This document shows, one piece after another, positions 19,592 to 28,964 of a stretch of 64,000 nucleotides of DNA. The translations under genes and the position numbers were made by a program. Each line of letters begins with the position of its first letter. Within the stretch, counting starts at the first letter, position 1. The notes under the pieces were generated by a model. That model ran no database searches, was not told the origin of the DNA, and was given only the letters and a program-made list of their open reading frames with translations. Source of the stretch: Phycisphaerae bacterium (lineage in GTDB: Bacteria > Planctomycetota > Phycisphaerae > Phycisphaerales > SM1A02); assembly GCA_016795065.1 (NCBI GenBank), contig JAEUIU010000038.1, forward strand, positions 1 to 64,000, in the 5' to 3' direction.

Positions 19592-20727
19592 TGTTCCGTC
19601 CTCGCCACCTCCCCTGGTTCTCAGCAACAGCCTGGCCGTCGCTCGACCAGCGATGAGCGATGAGCTCGGGCTCGACCGCGCCTTCCATTGCGACGTGCCT
19701 TCGAATGTGGTGAGCGATCATGGAGAGCTTCACGAGGAGGAAAGATCCGATCATGTGTACCCCCTCTGCCATACGATGCACAGGATCACCGGGCGACGCC
19801 GTCGAAACGCCTCCAGCTGAAGTACGTCGACGGATCGCGGACGGCCAGCTCGCTGTCCGCGCTCGGCACCGCCGCGACGATTCCGGAACTGGCTCGGCGC
19901 CCACGGAACCTCCAGAGCCGAAGCCGATCGGCGGTGGCCGTTGAGAGCATCAATACCGCTGTGGGCTCCCGCCCTTCGTGCCGTCATCACAGCGAGACGA
20001 CCCGTTTGAGCCGTGTGGTACCGAGCCCTTCCCCTGATTGGGATCGGCAGAATGGGGCCCGCCGCGGTTGCAATCCGTTGGGTCGAATGAGTGAGGTGCC
20101 CCAGAAACTCGATTCCATTGCGGCGGCGCTGTTGGCGTCGGGCGGCGCTGCCGCGCCTCATCGATTCGGCCCTTAGCAGCTCGTGGTGAAAGTGCTTCGG
20201 AGAGCGAGGATGAGCAGAAAGGCAGAGTCCGAGGAAGTGCGACGAAGCAGTATCCGCAGCGATTCGAGCGAGTTGCGCCGACGAAGGAATCTGCCTTTCT
20301 GCCCTTTCGCAGCCCGAATGACTTTTGCCACGGGCTGTTAGGGTTCGTCGCGGCTCCATGCGAGCAGCGAACGTGTCGCGCCGTACTGCTCGCGAATCTC
20401 TGGCCACTCCATGAGCTGACCCTACCCCTTTGGCCGGCGCCTTGACCCGATTCCTCGCATGTCATACCCATCCAAGCCGTCCGTGGCGCCCTCTGGGCGC
20501 ACACTCCTTCTGGCGCGACAGCCACTTGGCGAAACCCGAACGCGCGGGGGCATTCCGAGATTGGTATCACACGAGGCGCCTTACACCTCGATGAAAGAAC
20601 CCGCGAAGAGCTGCACCGTCGTCACCGGACTGCCGCCGAGTCGGTGAGAGAGCTGTTCTTGCCGCCCTGTTTCTTCGCCGCACGGAGGGTCGGGCTCATG
20701 ACAAGCACTTCCGAGCATCGCAGGGAT
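19592..20727. other. Long non-coding gap
   Basis: About 1.1 kb without a convincing gene on either strand, interrupted by the foldback element at 20177-20337. Possible frames have no signal peptide, no domain and no Shine-Dalgarno. Right of the element a 24-codon minus-strand frame (20412 to 20338, starting MEWPEIREQY) could be the N-terminal stub of a decayed gene; its stop codon is supplied at the edge of the element. Confidence 0.5.
20177..20337. repeat. REPIN-like foldback element, copy A (161 bp)
   Basis: Its ends are inverted 28-nt REP units: the left begins CAGCTCGTGGTGAAAGT, and the right (20310-20337) reads, on the minus strand, CAGCCCGTGGCAAAAGTCAT then TCGGGCTG. Inner arms GAGCAGAAAGGCAGAGTCC and GGAATCTGCCTTTCTGCCC also pair, and the centre has GTATC-CGCAGC-GATTC. 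The whole element can fold into one long cruciform. TTAG flanks it on both sides, which may be a target duplication. Confidence 0.85.
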
Positions 20728-21687
20728 TCAACGAGCAACCGGAGTCGGGTCGGCTTCCCTCTTTGGGAGCGACGGGATTGTTGTCACCTGCCGATACCGA
20801 AGGTAGGGGTCCGGACCAAAGTCGTAGCGAATCGGCTGAATGTCCGTCCCGTCGGATGACACGTCGCTCGCCCAAGCCAGACCCGCGATCGCCCGAACGA
20901 CGCGAGTCAGTGCGGGATCTGGAAGTTCAGCCGAGGTGCGACGGAGGTACGTCGTTGCGTTGCCGCCACTCCGAACCGAGAGGATTGTGAGGACCTCGGT
21001 TGGCCCCGGGGCAAGCAGCGCCGGATTCCCACTGAAGGCGCCTTGCGTCGCCGTTTGCGCCGTCGCGACGGCTATGGACTCAGTGCCGAGGCCTTCGCCA
21101 ACATTCGAATCGGAAGGCGTCTCTCGGGCGTCGAACCCCGTTTGTTGGAGAAGAAGCCATAGATCACTCATCGCCTCACGGCTTAGCGTTCTCGCACGCG
21201 CCGGGCGTGTGAGGAAACCGAGGCCTCGTCCACGGTCACCGTGAAGCGAGCCATCCGGGAAGAGGATGTACTTGCCTTGAGCCAGGTGTGCTTCGGAGTG
21301 CTTCCTCGCGTCAACTCCTGGCAGGATCGTGAGGTCGATCGTGAAATCATCCGGAACGTTGCCAAGTACATCGAACCTGTCGGGCGTGGCCGCGGAGTCC
21401 GTGTTCGGCGGATTGACGACGACCGGGTTGCTCGCCGGGGAACCGGAAGCCATTGCGGTCGCTGATGGGGCTTTGTCGCTCATGTCGGCGGAGTCCGCCG
21501 CTGCCTCGAATGGGCTCTCGTGACGATCGGAAGGAGTCGATGCACAGCCCGCGACGCCCATCAGAGGGATGCTGACCAACCAGGCACGAGCGAGGAGCCC
21601 ACGGCAAATCGGGCCACCGATCGTCGGACCAGAGTGCCAAGATGGATCATCGTGCGGCGCCTGGCTTGAGACCGAAGGAGATTGCAT
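20728..21687 (-). CDS. Hypothetical lipoprotein
   Basis: 319 aa. A hydrophobic segment (about 31-47) ends in a lipobox, LMGVAGC with Cys48, so the mature protein should be lipid-anchored. The leader is unusually long; a shorter start was not obvious. After a Ser/Ala/Pro-rich linker (50-105) comes FTIDLTILPGVDARKHSEAHLAQGKYILFPDGSLHGD, then a SREAMSDLWLLLQQTGF segment and a VLTILSVRSGGNATTYLRR strand, suggestive of a small secreted alpha/beta domain also seen in other envelope proteins of unknown role. I do not recognise the family. It has no operon neighbour; its promoter lies to the right of 21687. Confidence 0.75.
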   Translation of the reverse strand: MQSPSVSSQAPHDDPSWHSGPTIGGPICRGLLARAWLVSIPLMGVAGCASTPSDRHESPFEAAADSADMSDKAPSATAMASGSPASNPVVVNPPNTDSAATPDRFDVLGNVPDDFTIDLTILPGVDARKHSEAHLAQGKYILFPDGSLHGDRGRGLGFLTRPARARTLSREAMSDLWLLLQQTGFDARETPSDSNVGEGLGTESIAVATAQTATQGAFSGNPALLAPGPTEVLTILSVRSGGNATTYLRRTSAELPDPALTRVVRAIAGLAWASDVSSDGTDIQPIRYDFGPDPYLRYRQVTTIPSLPKREADPTPVAR

Positions 21688-22686
21688 GGCAAGAAGGTAG
21701 CACGAAGGGCCGGTTCGCGGTCGTTGGGCCGCCCTTGAGTTGCCTCAATCCGTCGGGCGATCGAACCAGTGCCCGAAGCAACCCAAGGCGTGCCGATCGC
21801 CCCTAGCAGGTCACCCCCGAAGGTCCGGCTGCCTATGGAAGGAAGGTACGTCTGAGGGCCGAGGCTGAAGCCCTTCGAAAGCGATCGAGGCTGATGGTTC
21901 GACTCATGACCCGCTGGCCCTCTTTACGACGGCTCGACCTAATCCGAACGGGTCGCTCCGACCAGATTGGAATGCCACCAAAGGAACGCATCGACCGGGC
22001 CGAGCCGAGCGGCAACATTCTGATGTGCCGTTGAACGCAAACAGCCCAGAGCCCAGGGTGCGTCAGCACCCCCTTCTCGTCGTCCCAACCGAGTTGGCCA
22101 TCGATTGGCGGCTCGCATCCAGCCGATGAAGCCCGGCCTCGGAGCAAGGAGGCATCAGCTCACTATCCACCCGTTCCAACGGCGGTGAGCTTGCCCGGGG
22201 ATCGAACACCGGGTTCGACCGAAGCATCGTCTGAACCCCGGACCTCCAATCGAGTTCGCTTTGAACCGCAGGAAAACCAGGGGTCGGTCCAATGTCGCTG
22301 CGTCCCGGTCCGGCCTCCGGTACGCTACGTGGAGTTGGCCCCAACTCGGCTCCTGGCTCTTACTGGAGGTGGACGATCGTTCCTCTCCGTGAGCATAGGC
22401 ATCGGTTGTGGTCTTCCTTGAACGAGTTGTCATCGGTGGCGAAGGTGCGTTGGCCATTTTGGGATCCCTCCCCCGACCTCGAGCCCCTTCGCTGGACCGG
22501 TACAGCATCTCGGACCAACGCCAGCGAAACTTCTCTTCCAACGCCTGTTCGTAGCAGCAGCGGACCGAGGTCCTTGGGCGGAGATAGCTGGGGGTTCAAC
22601 GAAACGGGCTACCCTTTCTGTCCCCCGTCCTCGGCCGCTGCAAACGCCTCCTTCTGATCGCCTCCCACTTTCCTCCCCCTCCGCCG
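21688..22686. other. Long non-coding gap upstream of pheT
   Basis: About 1 kb with no supported gene. Frames of up to about 130 codons cross it, but none has a plausible start, codon bias or recognisable motif. pheS, the usual partner of pheT, is not here. The last stretch before 22687 should carry the pheT promoter; CTTTCCTCCCCC just upstream is pyrimidine-rich, without a Shine-Dalgarno. Confidence 0.5.
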
Positions 22687-24831
22687 ATGCGAACAAGCGT
22701 CTCCTGGCTCAACGATTATCTCGACCCTCACGCAACGGCCTCCGAACAGGCCGAGATCCTCACCAATGCGGGCTTCCCGCTCGACGGTGCCGGTGTCGCC
22801 GACAACGGCGAGCCATGGCAGGAGATCGAGATCACCAGCAATCGAGGCGACTGTCTTTGTCACGTTGGATTCGCCCGTGAAATCTGCGCGGTCAGCGGAC
22901 GCAAACTCGTCACCCGTTTCACCAACGCCAAGGCGACCGGCCCAAGTGCCTCGTCGTTGGTCCGGGTGACCAACGAGCGACCTGATCTCTGTCCGCTCTA
23001 TACCGCCCGCGTCATTCGCGGCGTGACCGTCAAGCCGAGCCCCGATTGGCTCCAGCGGCGGTTGGTTGCGATGGGGCTGGTCCCGCGCAACAACCTGGTC
23101 GACGCGACCAACTTCGTCCTTTTCGAGTTGGGTCAGCCAACGCACGTCTTCGACCTTGCCTTGCTCAAGGGGAGCGAGATCCGGATCCGGCCCGCTCACG
23201 CCAATGAGCGGTTCCTGCCCATCGGTGAGGGGGCCAGCGAGGTCGCCCTCCGCACGAGTGACCTCGTCATCGCTGACGCCGAACGAGCCGTCGCAATCGC
23301 TGGAGTGAAGGGGGGTGCCCTGACTGCGGTGAGGGAATCGACGCGCGACATACTTCTGGAAGCCGCGACGTTCAATCCCGTTGCGGTACGGGCCACCTCA
23401 CGTGCTCTCCGAATAAGTAGCGACTCCTCATATCGCTTCGAGCGGGGCGTCCATCCCGCTGAGGTGAATCCAGCGGCCGAACGACTGGTCGAACTGATTC
23501 TCACTCTCGCCGGCGGGTCGCTTTGTGAGGGCGTAGTCAGCGCCGGACAGCCGATCCCCGCACCAGTCCGCATCACCATGCGGGCCGCGCGATGTCGCCA
23601 GGTGCTCGGCATCCCATTGCCAACCGACACGATGGTCACACGGCTGGATGCTCTTGGATTCGCACCACGGGTGGTCGCCCCTGCTGCCGGTGCTACTGAT
23701 GGCGGCAGCGGCGCTGACGACAACGCGGTCATCGAGTGCACGATTCCACCTCGTCGCCTGGACGTCGAACGGGAGATCGACCTCATCGAAGAGGTCTGTC
23801 GAACGCATGGTCTGAAGCACATTCATGTTGCTGATTCGATTCCGATCCGGGTCGCCCCGATCCAACCCCATGTGGCAGCGGCCCGCGCCACCAAGGACCT
23901 GCTTGCGGGCCTGGGCCTTGTCGAGTGCGTCACCCACACCCTGATCGCCGATGCGATGGCCGTTCCGTTTGTGCCGACGCCGGAGTCCGGCGGCGGTGCT
24001 GGCCTCCACGCCTCCACGCTCGCGGTTGATGACGAGCGAGCCGGCGGTGAACCGACGCTTCGCCCCAGCATCCTGCCGAGCCTGCTCCGGGTCAGGCGAC
24101 ACAACCTCGACAACGGGTTGGCCTCGTTGGATCTCTTCGAATGCGCGTCGCATTTCCACCTGCGAGGAGACCGTCACACCGAGACATCGGCGTTCGCCAT
24201 GCTGGTTGACGGCACCGGCGCGACGCCTGCCGAGCGGGACGCCTGCTACCGGCGTTGTCGAGGCATCGTGGAACGGATCGCACGGTTGCTCGGAGGTCCG
24301 CGGGCGACCATTTCCGTTACGCCCGTCGAAGCGACCGCAGAGCAATTGCCTTGGTTCGCTCCCGCTGGACGCGTGATCCTCAACGATTCCAACGGTGGCC
24401 GGAAAGACATCGGGACCATTGGCCTCCTTGCCCCCGCAATCCTCGCCCAATTCGGTCTGGATCGACCCCTTGCCGGCGCCGAGCTGGCCTTGTCGGACCT
24501 CTTCGCCTCGTATCCGCCGGACACCGGTGCGGCTGCGATGCCTGCGTTCCCCGCCATCGACCGAGATGTCTCGGCGATTGTCGCGGAAGGCGCCTCGTGG
24601 CAATCCCTCAGCGAGCTGGTCAACGGCCTTGCCCTCCACCACCATGAGAGCACCAGCCATGTGGCCACGTATCGTGGGAAGCAGGTTGGGGAGGGCCGAA
24701 AGTCTGTCACGATGCGGATGATCTTCCGAAGCCAGGAGCGTACGCTGCGGAGCGAAGAAGTCGACGCCCAAGTGAATGCAGTCGTTGCCGCTCTTCGGGA
24801 GCGGGTCGGCGCGGAGGTGCGAACAGCTTGA
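22687..24831 (+). CDS. pheT: Phenylalanine-tRNA ligase beta subunit lacking the tRNA-binding (EMAP-like) domain
   Basis: Beta subunit of the alpha2-beta2 enzyme that charges tRNA-Phe. The N-terminus (MRTSVSWLNDYLDP...ILTNAGFPLDG) runs straight into EIEITSNRGDCLC near residue 47; in E. coli PheT about 110 residues of tRNA_bind fold lie between these motifs. Then follow the B3/B4 editing region (NLVDATNFVLFELGQPTHVFD), the B5 domain (ITMRAARCRQVLGIPLP...PRRLDVEREIDLIEEV) and the C-terminal FDX-ACB ferredoxin-like domain (FPAIDRDVSAIVAEGASWQS to the end). At 714 aa it is shorter than the usual about 795 for that reason. It overlaps the next gene by 4 nt. Confidence 0.95.
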   Translation: MRTSVSWLNDYLDPHATASEQAEILTNAGFPLDGAGVADNGEPWQEIEITSNRGDCLCHVGFAREICAVSGRKLVTRFTNAKATGPSASSLVRVTNERPDLCPLYTARVIRGVTVKPSPDWLQRRLVAMGLVPRNNLVDATNFVLFELGQPTHVFDLALLKGSEIRIRPAHANERFLPIGEGASEVALRTSDLVIADAERAVAIAGVKGGALTAVRESTRDILLEAATFNPVAVRATSRALRISSDSSYRFERGVHPAEVNPAAERLVELILTLAGGSLCEGVVSAGQPIPAPVRITMRAARCRQVLGIPLPTDTMVTRLDALGFAPRVVAPAAGATDGGSGADDNAVIECTIPPRRLDVEREIDLIEEVCRTHGLKHIHVADSIPIRVAPIQPHVAAARATKDLLAGLGLVECVTHTLIADAMAVPFVPTPESGGGAGLHASTLAVDDERAGGEPTLRPSILPSLLRVRRHNLDNGLASLDLFECASHFHLRGDRHTETSAFAMLVDGTGATPAERDACYRRCRGIVERIARLLGGPRATISVTPVEATAEQLPWFAPAGRVILNDSNGGRKDIGTIGLLAPAILAQFGLDRPLAGAELALSDLFASYPPDTGAAAMPAFPAIDRDVSAIVAEGASWQSLSELVNGLALHHHESTSHVATYRGKQVGEGRKSVTMRMIFRSQERTLRSEEVDAQVNAVVAALRERVGAEVRTA

Positions 24832-25496
24832 ATACGAAGGGACCCGCCAGTTCGTCCGGCACGGTACGACCCACGATGGTTCCTGACATCGGGCAGATGA
24901 CCGTGCGCGACTTCTGCACGGCGCTGAGCGCCAAGACGCCGACACCCGGTGGAGGCGCCGTCGCCGGCGTCACCGCGGCCCATGCGGCCTCGCTCGTTGC
25001 CATGGTGGTCGAGTACTCGCGTGGCAAGGCGTCCTTCGCTGCCGTCGAACCTGAAGTCGACTCGCTCCTCCAATCGCTTCGCACCCAGATCGACGCGAGC
25101 CTTGCAGCCGCCCGAGCCGATGCCGAAGCCTATTCCGAACTTAACGCCCTCTGGCGCAAGCCGGCCGACGACCCGGAGCGAGTCGCTCACTGGGCCCAGG
25201 CGGTGACTGGTGCGATCACCGCGCCGCAGTTGATTGTGCGTCTTGCGGCTGATTTGAGTGAGCGCTGCCGATCGCTGGCCGGGCAGACCGCAAAGCATCT
25301 CGATAGCGACCTCGCGATCGCCGCCGATCTGGCCGGATGCGCCGCTCGTGCTGCTGCGTGGAATGTCCGGGTGAACCTGCCGAGCTTGGATGACCCTGAC
25401 CACCGCATCGCCGTCCAACGCGACCTCGACGAACTGCTGGCGATCGTCCGCGACAATGTGCATTCGACCAATCGGCTGCTTGAGGCCCGGGGTTAA
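24828..25496 (+). CDS. Cyclodeaminase/cyclohydrolase family protein (FTCD C-domain type)
   Basis: 222 aa from TTG 24828, which overlaps the pheT stop (TTGA); ATG 24876 is an alternative. It has the family start MTVRDFCTALSAKTPTPGGGAVAGVTAAHAASLVAMVVEYS (family loop TPTPGGG) followed by long helices. Homologues are the cyclodeaminase half of formiminotransferase-cyclodeaminase or stand-alone methenyl-THF cyclohydrolases (FchA), acting on one-carbon folates. Which activity applies is not clear. Coupling to pheT suggests only shared expression. Its TAA stop directly abuts a REP-like foldback element. Confidence 0.88.
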   Translation: MNTKGPASSSGTVRPTMVPDIGQMTVRDFCTALSAKTPTPGGGAVAGVTAAHAASLVAMVVEYSRGKASFAAVEPEVDSLLQSLRTQIDASLAAARADAEAYSELNALWRKPADDPERVAHWAQAVTGAITAPQLIVRLAADLSERCRSLAGQTAKHLDSDLAIAADLAGCAARAAAWNVRVNLPSLDDPDHRIAVQRDLDELLAIVRDNVHSTNRLLEARG

Positions 25497-25669
25497 CAGC
25501 CCGTGGCGGAAGTGCTTCGCAGAGCGAGAAAGAGCAGAAGGGCAGAGTCCCCCATGTTGAAGGAGGAGGTGCAACGAAGCAGTATCCACAGCGATACGAG
25601 CGAGTTGCGCCGACGATGGAATCTGCCCTTCTGCTCGTCCGCAGCCTGAATGACTTTCGCCACGGGCTG
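25497..25669. repeat. REPIN-like foldback element, copy B (173 bp)
   Basis: It begins at the base after the TAA stop of the cyclodeaminase gene. The left end reads CAGCCCGTGGCGGAAGTGCT and the right end (25642-25669) is its inverted partner, ending CCACGGGCTG. Inner arms AGCAGAAGGGCAGAGTCC and GGAATCTGCCCTTCTGCT pair; the centre is GTATC-CACAGC-GATAC flanked by GCAAC/GTTGC. It is the best-preserved copy and differs from copy A mainly by a 12-base insertion in the left half. Confidence 0.88.
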
Positions 25670-25750
25670 CAAAGCCATGTCTGCCGGCATGGTCTGTGGT
25701 CATCAGCGCCGTCGACATGTGCTCCGCGCCCCGCTGGACGGTGTTCACTT

Positions 25751-26749
25751 TCATCGAGAACGTCCCTCCTCCCATGCGTCGACCGCCTCGACAGCGCTTC
25801 GTTGCATGTGGTCAAACCGCTCCTGCCCGATGAGAGACCGAATGCCGCGCGTGATGGGCCGCTCGTCGAGCGTCGTCGTCGCGGCACGGCGCAACTCGCC
25901 TGTGAGATCCCGGAGCCGCGCCGACGCCGAGAGGTCGGTAAGGCTCATGCCACGCGACAAGAGCGGATCCCTCGTGCCCTGCCCCAGCCCACTTCCGCCG
26001 GCTGATCCAAGCCAACGCGCCCGCAATGCCGAACACTCGAGCCCGACGATCCCGATAGCGGCGACGAGGCTTGGGTCATCCAATCGATTCGAGCTCGCCC
26101 GGACGGTAGCTCGTCCGAATCGCTCTGGCGCTGGCCGCACGACGGATCGCCGATGCCATGCCCAACGAATGAGCTCTCGCCGGAACGCTACGTCGCAGGA
26201 AAGGCGAGCACGACCAAGCTGACCAGCTCGCTTGAGTTCCGCCGATGACTTCGGTGTCCCTCTCGCGAAAGGCATGCCCGCGTGGGCAAACAGGTTCCTG
26301 GATTGGCGAACCCGCCCCAGACGGTCCAACACCTCCCTGTCACTCCAGGTCATGGCCCGATCCGGGCGGGTCACGATCGCCATCGCGAGAACGTGCTCAC
26401 TCACCACAAGCACCAGGAGGTCGATCGCAAAGATGGCGGCAAGCGCCTGGGCTCGTCCTTCGAGCGTCTGCCCCCACCAGAGGTGATCCAAACGAGTTCG
26501 GCCTTCGGCCATGTGCAGCGAGCCGACCACCCTGGGCGACTCCACCGCGACGGATCTTGCTATCACAGGCGGGCCATGGCTTGTCGGCATCCATCGTGAT
26601 GTCGGCACGAGCGCTCCGCAGCCCGGCTCCCGGTCGCTCCCGACCGCCCCAAGCATGGCTTGCCGCATCACAGAATCGAGGAGCGACGCCGCCTCGGCGG
26701 CCGTCGGCGCGAGCATACCTGACCGTCTCTTCACGTCGTCGCTGAACAT
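25751..26749 (-). CDS. Hypothetical protein (332 aa)
   Basis: I do not recognise this family. No signal peptide; the only hydrophobic stretch (about 112-128, LAAIFAIDLLVLVVSEH) could be a buried helix or a single membrane segment. Arg-rich, with helical predictions, e.g. MTWSDREVLDRLGRVRQSRNLFAHAG near residue 135 and LRDLTGELRRAATTTLDERPIT near the end. Coding is supported by length, third-position GC and absence of a better frame opposite. It lies downstream of scpA on the same strand with a 127-base gap that contains a consensus DnaA box, so it likely has its own promoter. Confidence 0.6.
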   Translation of the reverse strand: MFSDDVKRRSGMLAPTAAEAASLLDSVMRQAMLGAVGSDREPGCGALVPTSRWMPTSHGPPVIARSVAVESPRVVGSLHMAEGRTRLDHLWWGQTLEGRAQALAAIFAIDLLVLVVSEHVLAMAIVTRPDRAMTWSDREVLDRLGRVRQSRNLFAHAGMPFARGTPKSSAELKRAGQLGRARLSCDVAFRRELIRWAWHRRSVVRPAPERFGRATVRASSNRLDDPSLVAAIGIVGLECSALRARWLGSAGGSGLGQGTRDPLLSRGMSLTDLSASARLRDLTGELRRAATTTLDERPITRGIRSLIGQERFDHMQRSAVEAVDAWEEGRSR

Positions 26750-26812
26750 GACGCGAACCTACCGCGCCACAAACGCACCTCTCGATTCCTAGGCACATTT
26801 TCCGAGCGATTC

Positions 26813-26821
26813 TTATCCACA
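26813..26821 (+). other. Solitary consensus DnaA box
   Basis: TTATCCACA, an exact match to the bacterial DnaA-box consensus, lies in the 127-base gap between scpA and the 332-aa gene. Only one perfect box is here, with no AT-rich unwinding region, so it is not an origin. It could bind DnaA for regulation or titration, or be chance. Confidence 0.4.
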
Positions 26822-26876
26822 AGATGTGCGCGTCGGACGCATCGATCGTGGTGTTCGCGTCGTCTGAACACTCATC

Positions 26877-27812
26877 TCAGTTCGGCGATCCCTGCGAAGC
26901 TGACGCGTCGAAGTGCATGACGCCATCGTCTTCGGGGTTGAGTTCCACCTCGATCTCCAAGGTGAGTTCATCCTGGCTGATGAGGATCGACCGCTGACGG
27001 GCAAGCTCGAGAGTTGCAAGGAAGAGACCGATCATCTCGCCGCGTGATCGACCTTCGAAAATCGAGCGCAGCGTGAACTTCCGCCCGGGCGTGCGCTTGA
27101 GGCGATCGATGAGATCGGTCTGGTGTAGCGTGATGGGAGTGTCGTCGTAGGCGACCTTGTGCTCGCCGAGCCGAGTGAGGTCGATCGCGCTGATGATCCG
27201 CTCGTAGGTCTGAAAGAGGTCGAGAATGTGGGCATCCTCGATCTCAAGCTCGTCCTCGTCCTCGAACGCGGGAAGCTCGCCGTGCCGAACGCGTGCGGCC
27301 CATCGGTTCGAATACTCGTCTCGCAGACGATCCAACTGCTCGGCGGCGTTGCGGAAACGCTGGTAGGCAAGGAGTTGTTGGACGAGCTCGGCCCGCGGGT
27401 CGAGACTCTCGGCGGCCGCCGACTCCTGGCCGGTCTCTTGCCCCTCGGGCTGCGGCGCAAGCGTCCGCGACTTGATCTCGATCAGGGTTGCCGCCATCAC
27501 CAGGAACTCGCCAGCAGAGTCGATGTCGATGTGGCGAAGCTGCTTCAGGAAGGCGAAGTACTGGCCCGTGATCTCGTGGATCGGGATGTCGTGGATGTCG
27601 ACTTCGGCCCGCCGAATCAGGTACAGCAGGAGATCCAGCGGTCCTTGGAAGCTCGAGAGGCGAACCTGGTAGTCGTCGACTGGTTCCTTTACCGGCTCGC
27701 GCGGCGAGGTGACCACTGGCACGGGTGTGGTTCCCGCGACTAGCTCCACGCGCTGCTCCTCTTGCAAGGGAGTGCTATCGGGAGTTTCATTCGGTGTAGC
27801 GACGCCAGACAT
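26877..27812 (-). CDS. scpA: Segregation and condensation protein A
   Basis: Kleisin subunit of the SMC-ScpA-ScpB condensin that compacts and segregates the chromosome. The N-terminal SMC-neck-binding part is clear: VRLSSFQGPLDLLLYLIRRAEVDIHDIPI then ITGQYFAFLKQL and AGEFLVMAATLIEIKSRTLAP (about 50-120). The middle is an acidic linker (FEDEDELEIEDAH) and the C-terminal winged helix that binds the Smc head follows (FTLRSIFEGRSRGEMIGLFLATLELARQR). The 311-aa length is slightly long because of N-terminal and C-terminal extensions. It diverges from kdsD with only 52 bases between starts. scpB is not in the window. Confidence 0.95.
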   Translation of the reverse strand: MSGVATPNETPDSTPLQEEQRVELVAGTTPVPVVTSPREPVKEPVDDYQVRLSSFQGPLDLLLYLIRRAEVDIHDIPIHEITGQYFAFLKQLRHIDIDSAGEFLVMAATLIEIKSRTLAPQPEGQETGQESAAAESLDPRAELVQQLLAYQRFRNAAEQLDRLRDEYSNRWAARVRHGELPAFEDEDELEIEDAHILDLFQTYERIISAIDLTRLGEHKVAYDDTPITLHQTDLIDRLKRTPGRKFTLRSIFEGRSRGEMIGLFLATLELARQRSILISQDELTLEIEVELNPEDDGVMHFDASASQGSPN

Positions 27813-27864
27813 CCCGCGTAGCCTAGCAGCCGGTGCGGGCGCTGCCTTCCCCTACAATCGACAC

Positions 27865-28890
27865 ATGGCCAGTGAGCTTCCCAACGTTGCCCCCGACCGC
27901 CTCGCCGCGGAACGCTCGTTCCTCGTTGACGCGATCGTCGCCGAGGCCGAAGCGGTCCAGCGGCTCGCGGAACGAATTGGCACCGTCGATGCAGCCGCCT
28001 GGCACGCTGCGATTGGCCTCATCGAACGATGCCGGGGCCATGTCGTGGTTTCAGGCATGGGCAAATCGGGCTTGGTCGGCGCGAAGATCTCGGCGACCCT
28101 GGCAAGCCTCGGACAGCCGTCCCATGTGGTCCATCCGAGCGAGGCGGTTCATGGCGATCTGGGCAGGATCCGCCCGGATGACGTTGCCCTGCTTCTCTCG
28201 TTCTCGGGGGAGACCGAAGAGGTCGTCACGCTGGCCTCGATCCTCAAGGCTGATGGCGTGGCGCGGGTCGGCATCTCCGCGAAGCCCGAGTCGAGCCTTG
28301 CACGACAGTGCGATGTCCATCTGAACTTAGGTGATATCGTCGAAGCCTGCCCGCGCGGACTCGCTCCCACCGCCTCCACCACCGCCATGCTCGCAGCCGG
28401 CGATGCCCTTGCCTTGGCGGTCGCACGTCGGCGAAATTTCTCGGCCGACGATTTCCACAAGCATCATCCAGGCGGCATGCTCGGCGTGGGACTCAAGCCG
28501 GTCACCGAGATCATGCGATTTCGGGTGGGAGTCAACCTCGCTGTGGTCCCCGAGTCGGCCACGATCGGTGAGGCGACCTCCACGGCGGGTGGCGTGCGGC
28601 GACCTGGTGCGACCGTTCTCGTCGACCCTGCCGGTCGCCTTTCCGGGATCTTCACGGACGGTGACCTGCGGCGCGTCTTCCTTGCCGGGCAACTGGACCC
28701 GGCGGGACCGATTCGCCATGTCATGACCCGCCAACCGCAGCACCTGACTGTCGAGCATCTGGTGCGCGATGCAGTGCGGCTGGTTCGCGAGCGTCGGTTG
28801 GATGAGATTCCCGTGGTTGACGCCGAAGGCCGTCCCGTCGGGCTCATCGACGTCCAAGACCTGATCGCTCTGAGAGTGGTGCAGGACTAG
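27865..28890 (+). CDS. kdsD: D-arabinose 5-phosphate isomerase (KpsF/GutQ family)
   Basis: Interconverts ribulose-5-P and arabinose-5-P, the first step to KDO for lipopolysaccharide. 341 aa from ATG 27865; the frame extends further left but would run across the scpA start. The SIS domain holds VSGMGKSGLVGAKISATLASLG, then VHPSEAVHGDLGRI with the family His residues, and LLSFSGETEEVV. Two CBS domains follow (about 210-341: VTEIMRF... and IRHVMTRQPQHLTVEH...DEIPVVDAEGRPVGLIDVQD). The presence of KdsD supports a KDO-containing outer membrane. One TTA codon here (28327) is in CTTAG rather than GTTAG context. Confidence 0.95.
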   Translation: MASELPNVAPDRLAAERSFLVDAIVAEAEAVQRLAERIGTVDAAAWHAAIGLIERCRGHVVVSGMGKSGLVGAKISATLASLGQPSHVVHPSEAVHGDLGRIRPDDVALLLSFSGETEEVVTLASILKADGVARVGISAKPESSLARQCDVHLNLGDIVEACPRGLAPTASTTAMLAAGDALALAVARRRNFSADDFHKHHPGGMLGVGLKPVTEIMRFRVGVNLAVVPESATIGEATSTAGGVRRPGATVLVDPAGRLSGIFTDGDLRRVFLAGQLDPAGPIRHVMTRQPQHLTVEHLVRDAVRLVRERRLDEIPVVDAEGRPVGLIDVQDLIALRVVQD

Positions 28891-28896
28891 ATACTG

Positions 28897-28941
28897 CTTG
28901 ACTGGGTTCCACTTGACTGGGTTCCGCCTGACTGGGTTCCG
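28897..28941. repeat. 15-bp tandem repeat, three copies
   Basis: Three adjacent 15-bp units (C(T/C)TGACTGGGTTCC(A/G)) begin six bases after the kdsD stop, followed by a decayed partial unit. They sit between the gene and a hairpin terminator. Confidence 0.8.
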
Positions 28942-28964
28942 CCTGAATGTCCCAGCAAAAAGAC

